Shown here: in pieces, positions 23,823-33,970 of the stretch
Layout: the number at the start of each line of letters is the position of its first letter
Position numbering within the stretch: position 1 is the first letter of the stretch
NCBI RefSeq assembly: GCF_020991325.1
Contig: NZ_JAJMLX010000014.1
Span: 1 to 34,957 of the forward strand
Direction of reading: 5' to 3'
Source: Bordetella petrii
GTDB lineage: Bacteria; Pseudomonadota; Gammaproteobacteria; Burkholderiales; Burkholderiaceae_B
DNA: 34,957 bases
The notes under the pieces: model-generated
Told to the model about the DNA's origin: nothing
The model's input: the letters and a program-made list of their open reading frames with translations, nothing else
Databases searched by the model: none
Position numbers and translations under genes: made by a program

Positions 23823-24074
23823 ATGAGCATTATCATCATGATCATCGTTGGGTTTGTCGTCGGCCTGATTGCCCGCGCCATCATGCCTGGCGACCAAAAC
23901 ATGGGGATCATCATGACCACCCTTCTGGGGGTCGTCGGCGCCGTGGTGGCCGGCTTCCTGGGCCAGTCGCTGGGCTGGTACGCCCCGGGCGAACCCGCAG
24001 GCTGGATCGGTTCGGTCGTCGGCGCCATCGTGGTGCTGTTCGTGGTGGGCCTGATCACCAAGAAACGCGCATAG
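23823..24074 (+). CDS. GlsB/YeaQ/YmgE-family small membrane protein
   Basis: An 83-residue protein made almost wholly of three hydrophobic segments (about 3-20, 30-48, 60-78) rich in glycine: IIMIIVGFVVGLIARAIMPG, then LLGVVGAVVAGFLGQSLG, then WIGSVVGAIVVLFVVGLI. This is the transglycosylase-associated (YeaQ/YmgE/GlsB) family. The biochemical role is not established; members often rise under stress. AGGAG lies about 9 bases before ATG 23823. It appears to be a single-gene unit followed by a terminator. Confidence 0.92.
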   Translation: MSIIIMIIVGFVVGLIARAIMPGDQNMGIIMTTLLGVVGAVVAGFLGQSLGWYAPGEPAGWIGSVVGAIVVLFVVGLITKKRA

Positions 24075-24093
24075 CGCAGCCTGCAGCAAGACC

Positions 24094-24130
24094 AAGCCGG
24101 ACGGCCCTTACAGGCCGCCCGGCTTTTTGT
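24094..24130 (+). terminator. Terminator after the GlsB-family gene
   Basis: AAGCCGGACGGCC (24094-24106) pairs with GGCCGCCCGGCTT (24113-24125) with one mismatch around a 6-base loop, then a T-run. It sits 20 bp after the stop codon. Confidence 0.9.
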
Positions 24131-24154
24131 TTGCCGCTAGATGCCGGCGACGCA

Positions 24155-24167
24155 GGTGTCTGGCTCC
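24155..24167. repeat. Solitary GGTGTCTGGCTCC repeat element
   Basis: The 13-mer GGTGTCTGGCTCC matches one arm of the palindromic elements between folD and prlC (exact match at 20714-20726). It stands between the GlsB-gene terminator and the 3' end of the outer-membrane channel gene, 4 bp from its stop. Confidence 0.7.
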
Positions 24168-24171
24168 CTGC

Positions 24172-25629
24172 TCAGCGCGCCGCCACGGTCTGTTCCGTCC
24201 AGCCCCCGCCCAGCACGCGGTACAGGGTGACCTGGTTCGACAGGCGCGCCAGGCGGGTTTCCACCAGCACTTGCTGCGCCGAATACAGTGAACGCTGCGC
24301 GTCCAGCACGCTGAGGTAGTTGTCGACACCCAGTTCGAACCGCTGGTTCGACAGATCGTAGGCACGCTGGCTGGCGGCCACCAATTGCCGCTGCGCCACG
24401 ATCTGGGTCTGCAGCGTGCCCCGGCCGGCCAGGGCATCCGACACTTCGCGGAATGCCGTCTGGATGGACTTCTCGTATTGCGCCACCTGGATGTTCTTGC
24501 GGACCTCGGACGCGTCCAGGCTGGCCCGCAAGGCGCCGCCCGCGAAAATGGGCATGGTGATGCTGGGCGCGAAACTCCAGGCCCCGGAACCCGCGTCGAA
24601 CAGGCCGCCCAGGCTGGCGCTGGCCGTGCCTGCGCTGCCCGTCAGGCTGATGGTGGGAAAGAACGCCGCCCGTGCCGCGCCGATGTTGGCGTTGGCCGCC
24701 TGCAGCTGGTGCTCGGCGGCACGGATGTCCGGGCGGCGCTCAAGCAGGTCGGACGGCAGGCCTGCCGGCAGTTCGCGCGGCATGATACCGTCGGGCAGCA
24801 TCGTGGCCTGGTCCAGCTGCGCCACGACGTCGGTGGGCAGTGGCTGGCCCACCAGCAGCACCAGCGCGTTGCGGTCTTGCGCGGCCATGCGCGTGTACAA
24901 CGACAGGTTGCGCTGGGCCGTGCGCAGGGCGATCTCGGCCTGGCTCAGGTCGAGTTCGGTGGCTACGCCCAGGTCGTAGCTTTGCTTGGTCAGGTCGTAT
25001 GAGTCCTGCTGGGCGGCCAGGGTGGAACGCGTCAGGCTGAGCAGTTCCTGGTCGGCCCGCAGCGTCAGGTAGGCGCCGGCGGTTTCCGCGATCAGCGCCA
25101 ATTGCGTGGCGGTGCGCGTCTCGTCCAGGCCCAGGTAGGTTTGCAGCGCCTGTTCGCTCAGGCTGCGGATGCGGCCGAACAAGTCCAGTTCCCAGGCCGA
25201 GATGGCGCCGCCCACCTGATAGCTGCGGCTGATACCGGACTCGCCGGTCTGGGTCAGGTCGCCCGGCAGGCGCTGTACCGAGCCCTGCCCGGCGATGCCC
25301 ACACTAGGCAGCAGGTCGGCCCGCTGGATGCGGTACTGGGCACGCGCTTCTTCCACGTTCAAGGCAGCCACCCGCAGGTCGCGGTTGGCGTCCAGCGCCA
25401 TGGAGATCAGGCGCTGCAACAAGGGATCGGCGAAGAAGTCACGCCAGCCGATGTCGGCGGCGGCAAGCGCCGGCGTGCCGGTCTGGCCGGCCGTTCCGTA
25501 GGCCGGACCGGCCGGGAAGGCGCTATCCACCGGGGCCGCCGGGCGTTCATAGGTGGGCGCCAGCGAGCAGCCCGCCAGGGCCGCCGCCAGGGCCAGTGTC
25601 AATAAGGATCGCTGCATGGTCGGATTCAT
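24172..25629 (-). CDS. RND efflux outer-membrane channel lipoprotein (OprM/NodT family)
   Basis: TolC-like exit duct of the efflux pump. The 485-residue protein has a lipoprotein signal with lipobox LAGC (Cys21), then two repeated outer-membrane efflux domains (about 70-265 and 280-470). Typical motifs are ERPAAPV near the N-terminus, [14 protein letters not shown], and [20 protein letters not shown] with [21 protein letters not shown] 25627-25629 overlaps the pump gene's stop by ATGA; a second ATG four codons on (25617) is possible. It is last in the operon. The family is clear, but I cannot say which named system it is. Confidence 0.94.
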   Translation of the reverse strand: MNPTMQRSLLTLALAAALAGCSLAPTYERPAAPVDSAFPAGPAYGTAGQTGTPALAAADIGWRDFFADPLLQRLISMALDANRDLRVAALNVEEARAQYRIQRADLLPSVGIAGQGSVQRLPGDLTQTGESGISRSYQVGGAISAWELDLFGRIRSLSEQALQTYLGLDETRTATQLALIAETAGAYLTLRADQELLSLTRSTLAAQQDSYDLTKQSYDLGVATELDLSQAEIALRTAQRNLSLYTRMAAQDRNALVLLVGQPLPTDVVAQLDQATMLPDGIMPRELPAGLPSDLLERRPDIRAAEHQLQAANANIGAARAAFFPTISLTGSAGTASASLGGLFDAGSGAWSFAPSITMPIFAGGALRASLDASEVRKNIQVAQYEKSIQTAFREVSDALAGRGTLQTQIVAQRQLVAASQRAYDLSNQRFELGVDNYLSVLDAQRSLYSAQQVLVETRLARLSNQVTLYRVLGGGWTEQTVAAR

Positions 25630-28600
25630 TGCGGTTGCTCCCCCGGCTGGGCCGACGGCGCGACAGGCAGCTTGCCGTCGTCGTCCTGCGGGTCGTCGTC
25701 TTCATCGTCGTCGTGCCGTTCGCTGTGGCGCTTGACCTTGAACACGCGCAGCATCACCACGAAAAATGCGGGTACGAAGAAAATGGCCAGGAAGGTGCCG
25801 GCCAGCATGCCGCCGATCACGCCGGTGCCGATGGCGTGCTGGCTGCCGGAGCCGGCGCCGGAGGAAATGGCCAGGGGCACCACGCCCAGGATGAACGCCA
25901 TGGACGTCATCAGGATGGGGCGCAGCCGCTGGCGCGCCGCGTGCACGGCGGACTCGACCAGGCTGGCGCCCGCCTCGTAGTGGGCCTTGGCGAATTCCAC
26001 AATCAGGATGGCGTTCTTGGCGCTAAGCCCCACGGTAGTAAGCAGGCCCACCTGGAAGTACACGTCGTTGGACAGCCCGCGCATCAGCGTGGCCGCCAGC
26101 ACGCCGATGACCCCCAGGGGCACCACCAGCATCACGGAAGTGGGGATGGCCCAGCTTTCATACAGCGCGGCCAGGCACAGGAACACCACGATCAGCGAGA
26201 TCAGGTACAGGGCGGGCGCCTGGGAGCCCGACAGGCGCTCCTCGTACGACAGGCCAGTCCAGTCATAGCCCACGCCGGTAGGCATGGTGGCGGCGATGCG
26301 CTCCATTTCGGCCATGGCCTCGCCCGAGCTGTAGCCCGGCGCTGCCTGGCCCTGGATATTGAACGACGGCACGCCGTTGTAGCGGTCCAGGCGCTGCGGC
26401 CCGTATGTCCAGTGGGCCGAGGCAAAGGCCGAGAACGGCACCATGTCGCCGGCCTGGTTGCGCACGTACCACTTGTTCAGGTCCGAGGGCAGCATGCGCG
26501 CCGCGGCTTCGCCCTGCACGTACACCTTCTTCACCCGGCCGCGGTCGAGGAAATCGTTGACGTACGATCCGCCCCACGCCGTGGACAGCGTGTCGTTGAT
26601 GTCGCTGATCGCCACCCCCAGCGCGCGGGCCTTCTCGCGGTCGATGTCCAACTGATACTGGGGAGCATCGAGCATGCCGTTCAGGCGCACGCCCACCAGC
26701 ACCGGGCTTTTGGCGGCCTCGGCCAGGAAGGTGTCGCGCGCGACGGCCAATTGCTCGTGCCCCAGGCCAGCCTGGTCCATCAACTGGAAGTCGAAGCCCA
26801 GGGCATTGCCCAGTTCCATGACCGCCGGCGGCGCGAACGCCGTCACGCGCGCATCGTGCAGGTTCTGTGCGAAATACGCGTTGGCCCGCTGCGCCAGCGC
26901 GTCGACCTTCAGCGCCGCGTCGCCGCGTTCGCTCCAGTCGCGCAGCTTGATGAACATGATGGCCGAGTTCTGGCCGCGTCCACCGAAGCTGAAGCCATGC
27001 ACCGCGAATACCGACGTGACGGCGTCTTTTTCGTCTTCCAGCAGATAGCGCGTGGCCGCTTCCACTGTCTTGCTGGTGCGTTCGGCGGTGGCGCCCGCGG
27101 GCGCCTGCACCTGCGCAAACAGGATGCCCTGGTCTTCGTTCGGCAGGAACGACGTCGGGATGCGCGTGAACATCCAGCCCATGACCAGCAGCAACAGCAG
27201 GTAGATAAGCATCAGGCGCTTGGTGCGGCTCAGCCCGCGCGCCACCGAATTGGCATAACCGTGCGAGGAACGCTCGAAACTGCGGTTGAACCAGCCGAAG
27301 AACCCTTTCTTGGTGGCGTGATGCCCCTTGGGAATGCGCTTGAGCAGCGTGGCGCACAGGGCTGGCGTGAAGATGATGGCCACCAGCACCGACAGCACCA
27401 TCGACGATACGATGGTAATGGAGAATTGGCGGTAGATAACGCCGGTAGAACCGCCGAAGAAGGCCATGGGCACGAACACGGCCGACAGCACCAGGCCGAT
27501 GCCGATCAGCGCGCCGGTAATCTGTCCCATGGACTTGCGCGTGGCCTGCCGGGGCGACAGGCCCTCTTCGACCATGACGCGCTCGACGTTTTCCACCACC
27601 ACGATGGCATCGTCCACCAACAGGCCGATGGCCAACACCATGCCGAACATGGTGAGGGTATTGATGGAATAGCCGAACGCGGCCAGCACGCCGAAGGTGC
27701 CCAGCAGCACCACGGGCACCGCCAGCGTGGGGATCAGGGTGGCCCGCAAGTTCTGCAGGAACAGGTACATCACCAGGAACACCAGGATGATGGCCTCGAT
27801 CAGCGTATGGATCACGCTTTCAATAGACAGGGACACGAAGGGCGAGGTGTCGTAGGGGTACACCACGTCCATGCCGGGCGGAAAGAACGGCTTCAGGCGG
27901 TTGATGGTGTCGCGTACCGCTTCCACGGTGTCCAGCGCATTGGCGCCCGGCGCCAGCTTGATGGCCAGCCCCGATGCGGGCTTGCCGTTGTAGTAGCTGT
28001 CGATGGAATAGCTTTGCGCGCCCAGCGCGATGCTGGCCACGTCGGCCAGGCGCACTTGCGAGCCGTCGGCGTTGACCTTCAGGAGAATCTGGCCGAATTC
28101 CTCGGGCGTCTGCAGGCGCGACGGGCCGATGATGGTGGCGTTGAGCTGCTGGCCGCGCGCGGCCGGCAGGCCGCCCAGTTCGCCGGACGACACCTGCACG
28201 TTCTGCTCGCGCACGGCATTCATCACATCCACCGTGGTCAGGTCGAACGACAACAGCCTGTCGGGATCCAGCCAGATACGCATGGCGTATTGCGACCCGA
28301 ACAGCTGGAAATCGCCCACGCCAGGCGTGCGGCTGACCGGGTCCTGCACGTTGGCCGCCACATAGTTGGCCAGATCCTCCTTGGCCATGCTGCCGTCGGT
28401 GGAAATAAAGCCGGCCACCACCAGGAAATTCTTGGTGGCCTTGCTGACACGTATGCCCTGCTGCTGCACTTCCAGCGGCAGCAGCGGCTGCGCCACGGCC
28501 AGCTTGTTCTGCACCTGCACCTGCGCCGTATCGGGATCGGTGCCCTGCGCGAAGGTCAGCGTGATGGCCATGCTGCCGTCGGAGTTGCTTTCCGACGAAA

Positions 28601-28832
28601 TGTAGTTCAGGTTGTCGATGCCGTTCATCTGCTGTTCGATGACCTGCACCACACTGTCCTGCACGGTCTGCGCCGACGCGCCGGGGTAATTGACCCGGAT
28701 GCTGATGGCTGGCGAAGCGATGTTCGGATACTGTGCCACCGGCAATTGCAGGATCGCCAGGACACCGGCCATCATCAGTACGATGGCGATGACCCAGGCG
28801 AAAACCGGCCGGTCGATGAAAAACTTGGCCAT
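25626..28832 (-). CDS. RND multidrug efflux pump, inner-membrane permease (AcrB/MexB type, HAE1)
   Basis: Proton-driven exporter of hydrophobic and amphiphilic compounds. The 1068-residue protein starts [20 protein letters not shown], the standard HAE1 N-terminus, and has twelve membrane segments with two large periplasmic loops. The proton-relay aspartates are at D407/D408 in [18 protein letters not shown], identical in number to AcrB, and the relay lysine is in [15 protein letters not shown]. The C-terminus has an unusual acidic/proline tail ([13 protein letters not shown], then a Pro/Gln-rich end) beyond the last membrane segment. It starts 9 bp after the adaptor gene. MexB, BpeB and AxyB are similar in type; substrate range cannot be read from the sequence. 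Confidence 0.96.
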   Translation of the reverse strand: MAKFFIDRPVFAWVIAIVLMMAGVLAILQLPVAQYPNIASPAISIRVNYPGASAQTVQDSVVQVIEQQMNGIDNLNYISSESNSDGSMAITLTFAQGTDPDTAQVQVQNKLAVAQPLLPLEVQQQGIRVSKATKNFLVVAGFISTDGSMAKEDLANYVAANVQDPVSRTPGVGDFQLFGSQYAMRIWLDPDRLLSFDLTTVDVMNAVREQNVQVSSGELGGLPAARGQQLNATIIGPSRLQTPEEFGQILLKVNADGSQVRLADVASIALGAQSYSIDSYYNGKPASGLAIKLAPGANALDTVEAVRDTINRLKPFFPPGMDVVYPYDTSPFVSLSIESVIHTLIEAIILVFLVMYLFLQNLRATLIPTLAVPVVLLGTFGVLAAFGYSINTLTMFGMVLAIGLLVDDAIVVVENVERVMVEEGLSPRQATRKSMGQITGALIGIGLVLSAVFVPMAFFGGSTGVIYRQFSITIVSSMVLSVLVAIIFTPALCATLLKRIPKGHHATKKGFFGWFNRSFERSSHGYANSVARGLSRTKRLMLIYLLLLLVMGWMFTRIPTSFLPNEDQGILFAQVQAPAGATAERTSKTVEAATRYLLEDEKDAVTSVFAVHGFSFGGRGQNSAIMFIKLRDWSERGDAALKVDALAQRANAYFAQNLHDARVTAFAPPAVMELGNALGFDFQLMDQAGLGHEQLAVARDTFLAEAAKSPVLVGVRLNGMLDAPQYQLDIDREKARALGVAISDINDTLSTAWGGSYVNDFLDRGRVKKVYVQGEAAARMLPSDLNKWYVRNQAGDMVPFSAFASAHWTYGPQRLDRYNGVPSFNIQGQAAPGYSSGEAMAEMERIAATMPTGVGYDWTGLSYEERLSGSQAPALYLISLIVVFLCLAALYESWAIPTSVMLVVPLGVIGVLAATLMRGLSNDVYFQVGLLTTVGLSAKNAILIVEFAKAHYEAGASLVESAVHAARQRLRPILMTSMAFILGVVPLAISSGAGSGSQHAIGTGVIGGMLAGTFLAIFFVPAFFVVMLRVFKVKRHSERHDDDEDDDPQDDDGKLPVAPSAQPGEQPQ

Positions 28833-28841
28833 GCAGGCTCC

Positions 28842-30017
28842 TTACTTGGCAGCGGCGGCAGTGGCTGCCGGGGCCTGGAACTCGGTGGCTTCCACCGCGT
28901 CGCCAGGCTTCACGTTCTGCAGGCCTTGCACGATGATCTTGTCGCCGGCCTTCAGGCCTTCGGTCACCAGCCATTGGTCGCCAATGGCGCGGTCTACCTT
29001 CAGGGTGCGCAGTTCGGCCTTGCCGTCGCCATTCACTACCAGGGCGGTGGGCACGCCGCGCTGGTTGCGCGTAATGCCGCGCTGCGGCGCCAGCAGGCCT
29101 TGCGGCGCCACGCCCTCGATGACGCGGGCACGCACGAACATGCCGGGCAGCAGCCTGTGGTCGGGGTTGGGGAACACCGCGCGCAGCGTCACCGACCCGG
29201 TGCCTTCGTCGACCGTGATTTCCGAGAACTGCAGCGTGCCTTCGGCCGCATACCGCGAGCCATCGGCCAGCGTCAGCTGCACGCGCGCCGCGTCCTTGCC
29301 CTCTTCGCGCCGCAGCATGCCGCTGTCCAGCGCGCTGCGCAGGCGCAGCATTTCGACGCTGGACTGGGTGACGTCGACGTAGATGGGGTCGATCTGCTGA
29401 ACCGCGGCCAGCGCGGCAGCCTGGTTGGCGGTGACCAGCGCCCCTTCGGTGACCGAGGAACGGCCGATGATGCCTTCGATGGGCGACAGCACCCTGGTGT
29501 AGACCAGGTTGATGCGCGCGGTTTCCAGCGCCGCCTTGGCCGATTGCACATCGGCGGCCGCCTGGTCGCGCGACGCCACGGCGTCGTCGTACGCCTGGCG
29601 GCTGACGGCGCGGCTTTCGGACAGCGGCTTGTAGCGCTGCACCAGCAGCGCGGCCGTTTTCAGTTGCGCCTGGGCGCGCGCCAGGGCGGCCTTCTGGCTG
29701 TCGTAGCTGGCCTGGTACAGGGCCGGATCGATCTGGTACAGCTGGGCGCCGGCCTGGACTTCGCCGCCTTCGGTGAACAGGCGTTTCTTGACGATGCCAT
29801 TCACTTGCGGGCGTACTTCCGCCACGCGATAGGCGGTGGTGCGGCCAGGCAGCTCGGTGGTCAGCGATACGGGCCGGGTCTGCAATGTAACCACGCCCAC
29901 CTGCGGCTTGCCGGCGGCGGGTTGCTCCGCCCCTTTGCCGCATGCGGCCAGGGTCATGGCTGCCGCCAGTGCGGCCAATATGGCGGCGCCGCGCCGCATT
30001 CCGTTGTTGTTCTTCAT
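28842..30017 (-). CDS. RND efflux periplasmic adaptor lipoprotein (AcrA/MexA type)
   Basis: Membrane-fusion protein linking pump and outer-membrane channel. The 391-residue protein from ATG 30015-30017 (AAGGA ribosome site just upstream) has a lipoprotein signal with lipobox LAAC (Cys26). A longer in-frame start at 30113 would bury the signal and is rejected. Domains run in the usual order: lipoyl half and beta-barrel start (PGRTTAYRVAEVRPQVNGIV), coiled-coil hairpin (about 100-165, Ala/Gln-rich), second lipoyl half (VLSPIEGIIGRSSVTEGALV), beta-barrel and membrane-proximal domain (MFVRARV to the end). It is first in the operon, divergent from the LysR-type gene. Confidence 0.95.
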   Translation of the reverse strand: MKNNNGMRRGAAILAALAAAMTLAACGKGAEQPAAGKPQVGVVTLQTRPVSLTTELPGRTTAYRVAEVRPQVNGIVKKRLFTEGGEVQAGAQLYQIDPALYQASYDSQKAALARAQAQLKTAALLVQRYKPLSESRAVSRQAYDDAVASRDQAAADVQSAKAALETARINLVYTRVLSPIEGIIGRSSVTEGALVTANQAAALAAVQQIDPIYVDVTQSSVEMLRLRSALDSGMLRREEGKDAARVQLTLADGSRYAAEGTLQFSEITVDEGTGSVTLRAVFPNPDHRLLPGMFVRARVIEGVAPQGLLAPQRGITRNQRGVPTALVVNGDGKAELRTLKVDRAIGDQWLVTEGLKAGDKIIVQGLQNVKPGDAVEATEFQAPAATAAAAK

Positions 30018-30241
30018 ACGATCCTTTCCGAGCTGTGCAATGCCGGCGGTTGCCCTGTGCGGCGCCGCGCCGGCGGCCCTGTTCAGTAATTCAACAAGCA
30101 TTCCGCGCCCCACCAGCCAGAATGGTGCGCTGCGGAATCCGCAATTTTGCTTTATCCCAATAAAGAAACAAAGTAGCTAAACACGAAAACTTCATCCCAT
30201 GTATGGGACAATCTTCAGCTTGACCAATAGGAATCCCCGCG
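30018..30241. promoter_or_regulatory. Divergent efflux / LysR control region with two inverted repeats
   Basis: A 224-bp gap between the adaptor and LysR-type genes. It contains CTTTAT-CCCA-ATAAAG (30150-30165) and TCCCAT-GT-ATGGGA (30195-30208), both perfect and both containing TCCCA. LysR-type proteins usually bind imperfect dyads between themselves and divergent targets, so these are candidate operators. TAGGAA near 30228 is the ribosome site of the regulator. Promoters were not assigned. Confidence 0.5.
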
Positions 30242-31171
30242 ATGAAACGCCTGCAAGGCATGGAATTCTTTGTGGAAGTGGCCAAGACCTGCAGTTTCAG
30301 TCGGGCCGCTGCCAACCTGGGCATGCCCAAATCCACGGTGTCGCGCCACGTGGCCGAACTGGAGCGCTCGCTGGGGCTGCAGTTGCTCAGCCGCACCACC
30401 CGCAAGGTGGAACTGACCGATGCGGGCAAGCTTTATTTCGACCGCTGCCAGCGCATCGTGGCCGAAGCGCAGGTGGCGCATGAAGAATTGCAGAAACTGG
30501 TGGACACGCCCTCGGGCCCCTTGCGCGTGAATATGCCGGCCGATTTCGGCACCGATTTCCTGGCCGAGGCGTTCATGGAGTTTTCTCAACACTATCCCGA
30601 AGTGACGTTTTACCTGGACCTGGCCAGCCCCGAACATGCCGGACGGGTATTCCAGAGCTGCGACATCTCGATCGAGATCGGCACGCTGCCCGATTCCACC
30701 CAGATCGCCCGCCTGCTGGGCAGGCTGACCGCCTACCTGTATGCCTCGCCCGACTACCTGAAGCGCCACGGCACGCCGCAACACCCCAGTGACCTGACCC
30801 GCCACGACTGCCTCGAGTTCCGCACCCAGAACGGCCAGATGAGCCGCTGGCCGCTGTCGCGCGGCGACGAGCGCGTGGAAATCACGCCGGGCAAGCGGTT
30901 TTCAGTGAACAGCGTGGCGATGATACGCAGCCTGGCCTCGCTGGGCGCGGGCATCGCCGTGCTGGCGCCCACCCAGAGCATGAGCCAGGATGTGGAGCAA
31001 CAACGCCTGCAGCGCGTACTGCCCGGATGGCAGGCGGGCCCGTTCCCTGTCTATGCTGTCACCGACACGCGGCTGTTACCCGCGAAGACCCGGATCTTCA
31101 TCGAGTTCCTGATGGAGCGCCTGCGCGACCGCAGGCTTGCCCCGCAGGATAACGCCGCGCTGTTGATATAG
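30242..31171 (+). CDS. LysR-family transcriptional regulator
   Basis: The 309-residue protein has an N-terminal winged helix-turn-helix (about 1-62: MEFFVEVAKTCSFSRAAANL, then MPKSTVSRHVAELERSLGLQ) and a substrate-binding-like effector domain (about 90-300) beginning GPLRVNMPADFG. It is read divergently from the RND efflux operon, so it probably controls that operon and itself, though its ligand and direction of control are unknown. RND pumps of this type are more often controlled by TetR-family repressors. It converges with the pseudouridine synthase gene after a 91-bp gap holding a GC-rich dyad (about 31231-31258). Confidence 0.94.
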   Translation: MKRLQGMEFFVEVAKTCSFSRAAANLGMPKSTVSRHVAELERSLGLQLLSRTTRKVELTDAGKLYFDRCQRIVAEAQVAHEELQKLVDTPSGPLRVNMPADFGTDFLAEAFMEFSQHYPEVTFYLDLASPEHAGRVFQSCDISIEIGTLPDSTQIARLLGRLTAYLYASPDYLKRHGTPQHPSDLTRHDCLEFRTQNGQMSRWPLSRGDERVEITPGKRFSVNSVAMIRSLASLGAGIAVLAPTQSMSQDVEQQRLQRVLPGWQAGPFPVYAVTDTRLLPAKTRIFIEFLMERLRDRRLAPQDNAALLI

Positions 31172-31262
31172 GCCCGAGACGGAAACGCACTGAAACAGCT
31201 GATGCTTCCAGATGCCGCGAATTGCGCGGGCAGGCCGCGGGCGGCCGCCCTGCCGTGCAGGT

Positions 31263-31994
31263 TCAGAAGCGTTCGTCGTCGCGCAGGTAACGCCATTGTC
31301 CGGGCGGCAGGTCGCCCAGCACGACACCGCCGATGCGCACGCGCTTCAGCCCCACCACCCGCAAACCCACCAGCTCGCACATGCGGCGGATCTGGCGCTT
31401 CTTGCCTTCGCGCAGTACGAAACACAACTGGTCGGCATTTTGCCAGCGCACCTGTGCCGGCCGCAGCGCCTTGCCGTCCAGCGACAGGCCATGGTTCAAC
31501 AAGGCCAGGCCGCGCTCGTCCAGGCGGCCCTGCACCCGCACCAGGTATTCTTTGTCGACGCTGGAATCTTCGCCGATGAGGTGCCGCGCGATGCGTCCGT
31601 CTTGGGTCAGCACCAGCAGGCCCTGGGAATCGATGTCCAGCCGCCCGGCCACGGCCAGGCCCTGCAGGTGCGCCCGCGTGAAGCGCAGTGGCGAGCGGTC
31701 GCGCGCATAGCGCGTGCGGGCGTCGACCAGGGCCACCGCCGGCTGATAGCCTTTTTCGGCCTGGCCCGACACATAGCCCACCGGCTTGTTGATCAGGATG
31801 GTGACCCGTGATGTCTGCCGGGCCTGGGCCGCGCGCTCCAGCGTAATGACCTGGTGCGGAAAGGCGCGCGCGCCCAGTTCAGACACCACCTCGCCGTCCA
31901 CCTTGACCCAGCCGCGTTCAATATAGCTGTCGGCCTCGCGGCGCGAGCACAGGCCACGTTCGGCCATCAGCTTCGAGATTCGTATTTTTTCCAT
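31263..31994 (-). CDS. rRNA pseudouridine synthase, RluF/RluB/RsuA family
   Basis: Converts a uridine of rRNA to pseudouridine. The 243-residue protein has an N-terminal S4 RNA-binding domain (about 4-60: [20 protein letters not shown]) and a catalytic domain with [11 protein letters not shown], the catalytic Asp120 in [17 protein letters not shown], and [20 protein letters not shown] near the end. The pattern is closest to E. coli RluF (23S U2604), but RluB or RsuA cannot be excluded. I chose ATG 31992-31994 because the 67-residue upstream extension lacks any family similarity. It is divergent from ubiC. Confidence 0.9.
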   Translation of the reverse strand: MEKIRISKLMAERGLCSRREADSYIERGWVKVDGEVVSELGARAFPHQVITLERAAQARQTSRVTILINKPVGYVSGQAEKGYQPAVALVDARTRYARDRSPLRFTRAHLQGLAVAGRLDIDSQGLLVLTQDGRIARHLIGEDSSVDKEYLVRVQGRLDERGLALLNHGLSLDGKALRPAQVRWQNADQLCFVLREGKKRQIRRMCELVGLRVVGLKRVRIGGVVLGDLPPGQWRYLRDDERF

Positions 31995-32098
31995 AGGGCA
32001 TAGTTGCTGGCCGCCTGCCGCCGGAGGGGCGTAACGGCAATCCCGCATTTTACGGCGCGCGCCGGGGCCGGCCGCCAGGCTTGGCATAATAGGCACCC

Positions 32099-32662
32099 AT
32101 GAAAGCCTTTCCCCCCTTGGCCCCAGGCTGGCTGGCCGCTGTTCCTCCTTCGTTGTCGTCCGCCCATAAATACTGGCTGATGCGCCCCGGCGCACTCACG
32201 GCCGGCCTGCGCAAGCTGGGCAATGTGTACCTGCGCGTGCTGGATGAATACTCGCAGGGCGCGCCCGCCGACGAGGCGCGCGGCATGGGTATCGCCGTGG
32301 CCAGCCCGGTGTGGGTGCGTGAAATCTTGATGTCTGTCGATGGCGTGGACAGCGTCGTGGCGCGCAGCCTGACGCCGCTGGCGGCGTCGCACGGCACCTG
32401 GCAGGGCATGCGCCGGCTGCGCACGCGCCCGCTGGCCGACATGCTGTACCACGACCGCAGTATTGAACGCTCCGCGTTCGTGTGCCGCAGGCTGTCCAGC
32501 CCCGTGCCCTTTCATGCCACGGCTCGCGGGCTGCGGCCCCAGCCCGCCGACCCGCTGTGGGCGCGGCGTTCCGCCTTCTGGCGGCAGGGGCAGCCGCTAC
32601 TGGTGGCCGAATGCTTCCTGCCTGCTTTCTGGAAGGAAGTCGAGCGCCATCCCGCGTACTGA
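32099..32662 (+). CDS. ubiC: Chorismate lyase UbiC
   Basis: Splits chorismate into 4-hydroxybenzoate and pyruvate, the first step of ubiquinone synthesis, in the cytoplasm. The 187-residue protein is of slightly greater length than E. coli UbiC (165). Expected active-site residues are present: Arg74 in PVWVREILM (E. coli Arg76), the central LADMLYHD segment, and Glu171 in [12 protein letters not shown] (E. coli Glu155). The ATG at 32099 opens directly into the family-like N-terminus. It is divergent from the pseudouridine synthase (104-bp gap) and 105 bp before the MFS gene. Confidence 0.92.
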   Translation: MKAFPPLAPGWLAAVPPSLSSAHKYWLMRPGALTAGLRKLGNVYLRVLDEYSQGAPADEARGMGIAVASPVWVREILMSVDGVDSVVARSLTPLAASHGTWQGMRRLRTRPLADMLYHDRSIERSAFVCRRLSSPVPFHATARGLRPQPADPLWARRSAFWRQGQPLLVAECFLPAFWKEVERHPAY

Positions 32663-32767
32663 GCCCATCCCGAAGCGCTGCGCGCCAGCCTTCGAAGAGG
32701 CGGCCCTGCGGGCCGAAAGCGCGGATTCGGCGCATAATCCCCGCTTCCGAAACCTGCGCCGTCCGCC

Positions 32768-33958
32768 ATGACATCCACCGAACCCCAGCATGTCCGCCGC
32801 AACGCCCGGGTACTCAGCATTGCCCAGGCCCTGGGCGGCGCCAGCCCGGCCATCATTATTTCGCTGGGCGGCCTGGTGGGCCAAACACTGGCTTCGCAGC
32901 CCGCGCTGGCCACCCTGCCCGTCAGCATGTTCCACCTGGGGCTGGCGCTGGGCACCATACCCGCGGCCATGCTGATGCGCCGCTACGGCCGCCGCAGCGG
33001 ATACGCGCTGGGCGCGCTGCTGGGCATACTGGGCGGACTGGTGGCCGCCTACGGCATCGCCGTGGGCTCGTTCCTGCTGTTCTGCACGGGCACGGCCCTG
33101 GCGGGCCTGTATGCCTCATATGTGCAAAGCTACCGCTTCGCCGTTATCGACGGCATAGCGCCGGAACGGCGCGCGCGCGCCATTTCCTGGATCATGACGG
33201 CCGGCCTGTTCGCCGCCGTGATCGGCACACAAACCGTCATCTGGACGCGCGACGCCCTGCCCGCGGCCCCCTTCGCCGGCAGCTTCCTGTCGCAGGCCGG
33301 CCTGGCGCTGCTGGCGCTGCTGGTGCTCAGCCGCCTGCACAACGTGCCGGTGGCCGTGGCCGACCCGCAGCACGGCAGCGGCCGGCCGCTGTCCGAGATC
33401 GCGCGCCAGCCGCGCTTTATCGTGGCCGTGGTGGCCGGCATGGTGTCGTATGGCCTGATGAGCCTGGTCATGACGGCGGCCCCGATGGCCATGGTGGGCT
33501 GCGGCCACACCGTGGGCGAAGCCGCGCTGGGTATCCAGTGGCATGTACTGGCCATGTACCTGCCCAGCTTCTTTACCGGCAGGCTGATCGAGCGCTACGG
33601 CAAGGCGCGCATTACCATCCTGGGCCTGCTGCTGACGGCCAGCGCATCCGCCGTGGCCTTGTCAGGCCTGGGAATTTCGCACTTCTGGGGCATGCTGGTG
33701 CTGTTGGGGCTGGGCTGGAATTTCGGCTTCATCGGCGCCACGGCCCTGCTGACGGACTGCTACCGCCCCGAAGAACGCACCCGCGCCCAGGCGCTGAATG
33801 ATTTCCTGGTGTTCGGATCGGTGGCCGCGGCTTCGCTGGCGTCGGGCCGCCTGCTGTCGGTCAGCGGCTGGGACACCGTCAATCAGCTGGTGTTTCCCAT
33901 TGTGGCCCTGGTGCTGGCGCTGCTGCTGTGGCAGCGGCTTGCAGCACATCGCGCATAG
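32768..33958 (+). CDS. Major facilitator superfamily transporter
   Basis: The 396-residue protein has about twelve hydrophobic segments. The loop after segment 2 holds MLMRRYGRRSGYALG, the MFS motif A pattern, with a matching half-repeat in the second half (RLIERYGKARITILG), showing the two-fold MFS structure. The middle loop (about 205-220) is short. The substrate is unknown. ATG 32768 follows a short gap after ubiC and it converges on yaeQ with only 12 bp between stops. Confidence 0.9.
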   Translation: MTSTEPQHVRRNARVLSIAQALGGASPAIIISLGGLVGQTLASQPALATLPVSMFHLGLALGTIPAAMLMRRYGRRSGYALGALLGILGGLVAAYGIAVGSFLLFCTGTALAGLYASYVQSYRFAVIDGIAPERRARAISWIMTAGLFAAVIGTQTVIWTRDALPAAPFAGSFLSQAGLALLALLVLSRLHNVPVAVADPQHGSGRPLSEIARQPRFIVAVVAGMVSYGLMSLVMTAAPMAMVGCGHTVGEAALGIQWHVLAMYLPSFFTGRLIERYGKARITILGLLLTASASAVALSGLGISHFWGMLVLLGLGWNFGFIGATALLTDCYRPEERTRAQALNDFLVFGSVAAASLASGRLLSVSGWDTVNQLVFPIVALVLALLLWQRLAAHRA

Positions 33959-33970
33959 CGGGGGCGGCGT

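Noticed and set aside
25596-30089. A 1497-codon open frame on the plus strand across the whole RND operon
   Set aside because: It is exactly antisense to three well-supported genes, is rich in His, Gln, Arg and Gly as expected from the complement of GC-rich codons, and has no recognisable domain.
31172-31262. Terminator between the LysR-type and pseudouridine synthase genes
   Set aside because: A GC-rich dyad is present (GGCAGG...CCTGCC) but with no T-run and imperfect pairing; not called as a terminator.
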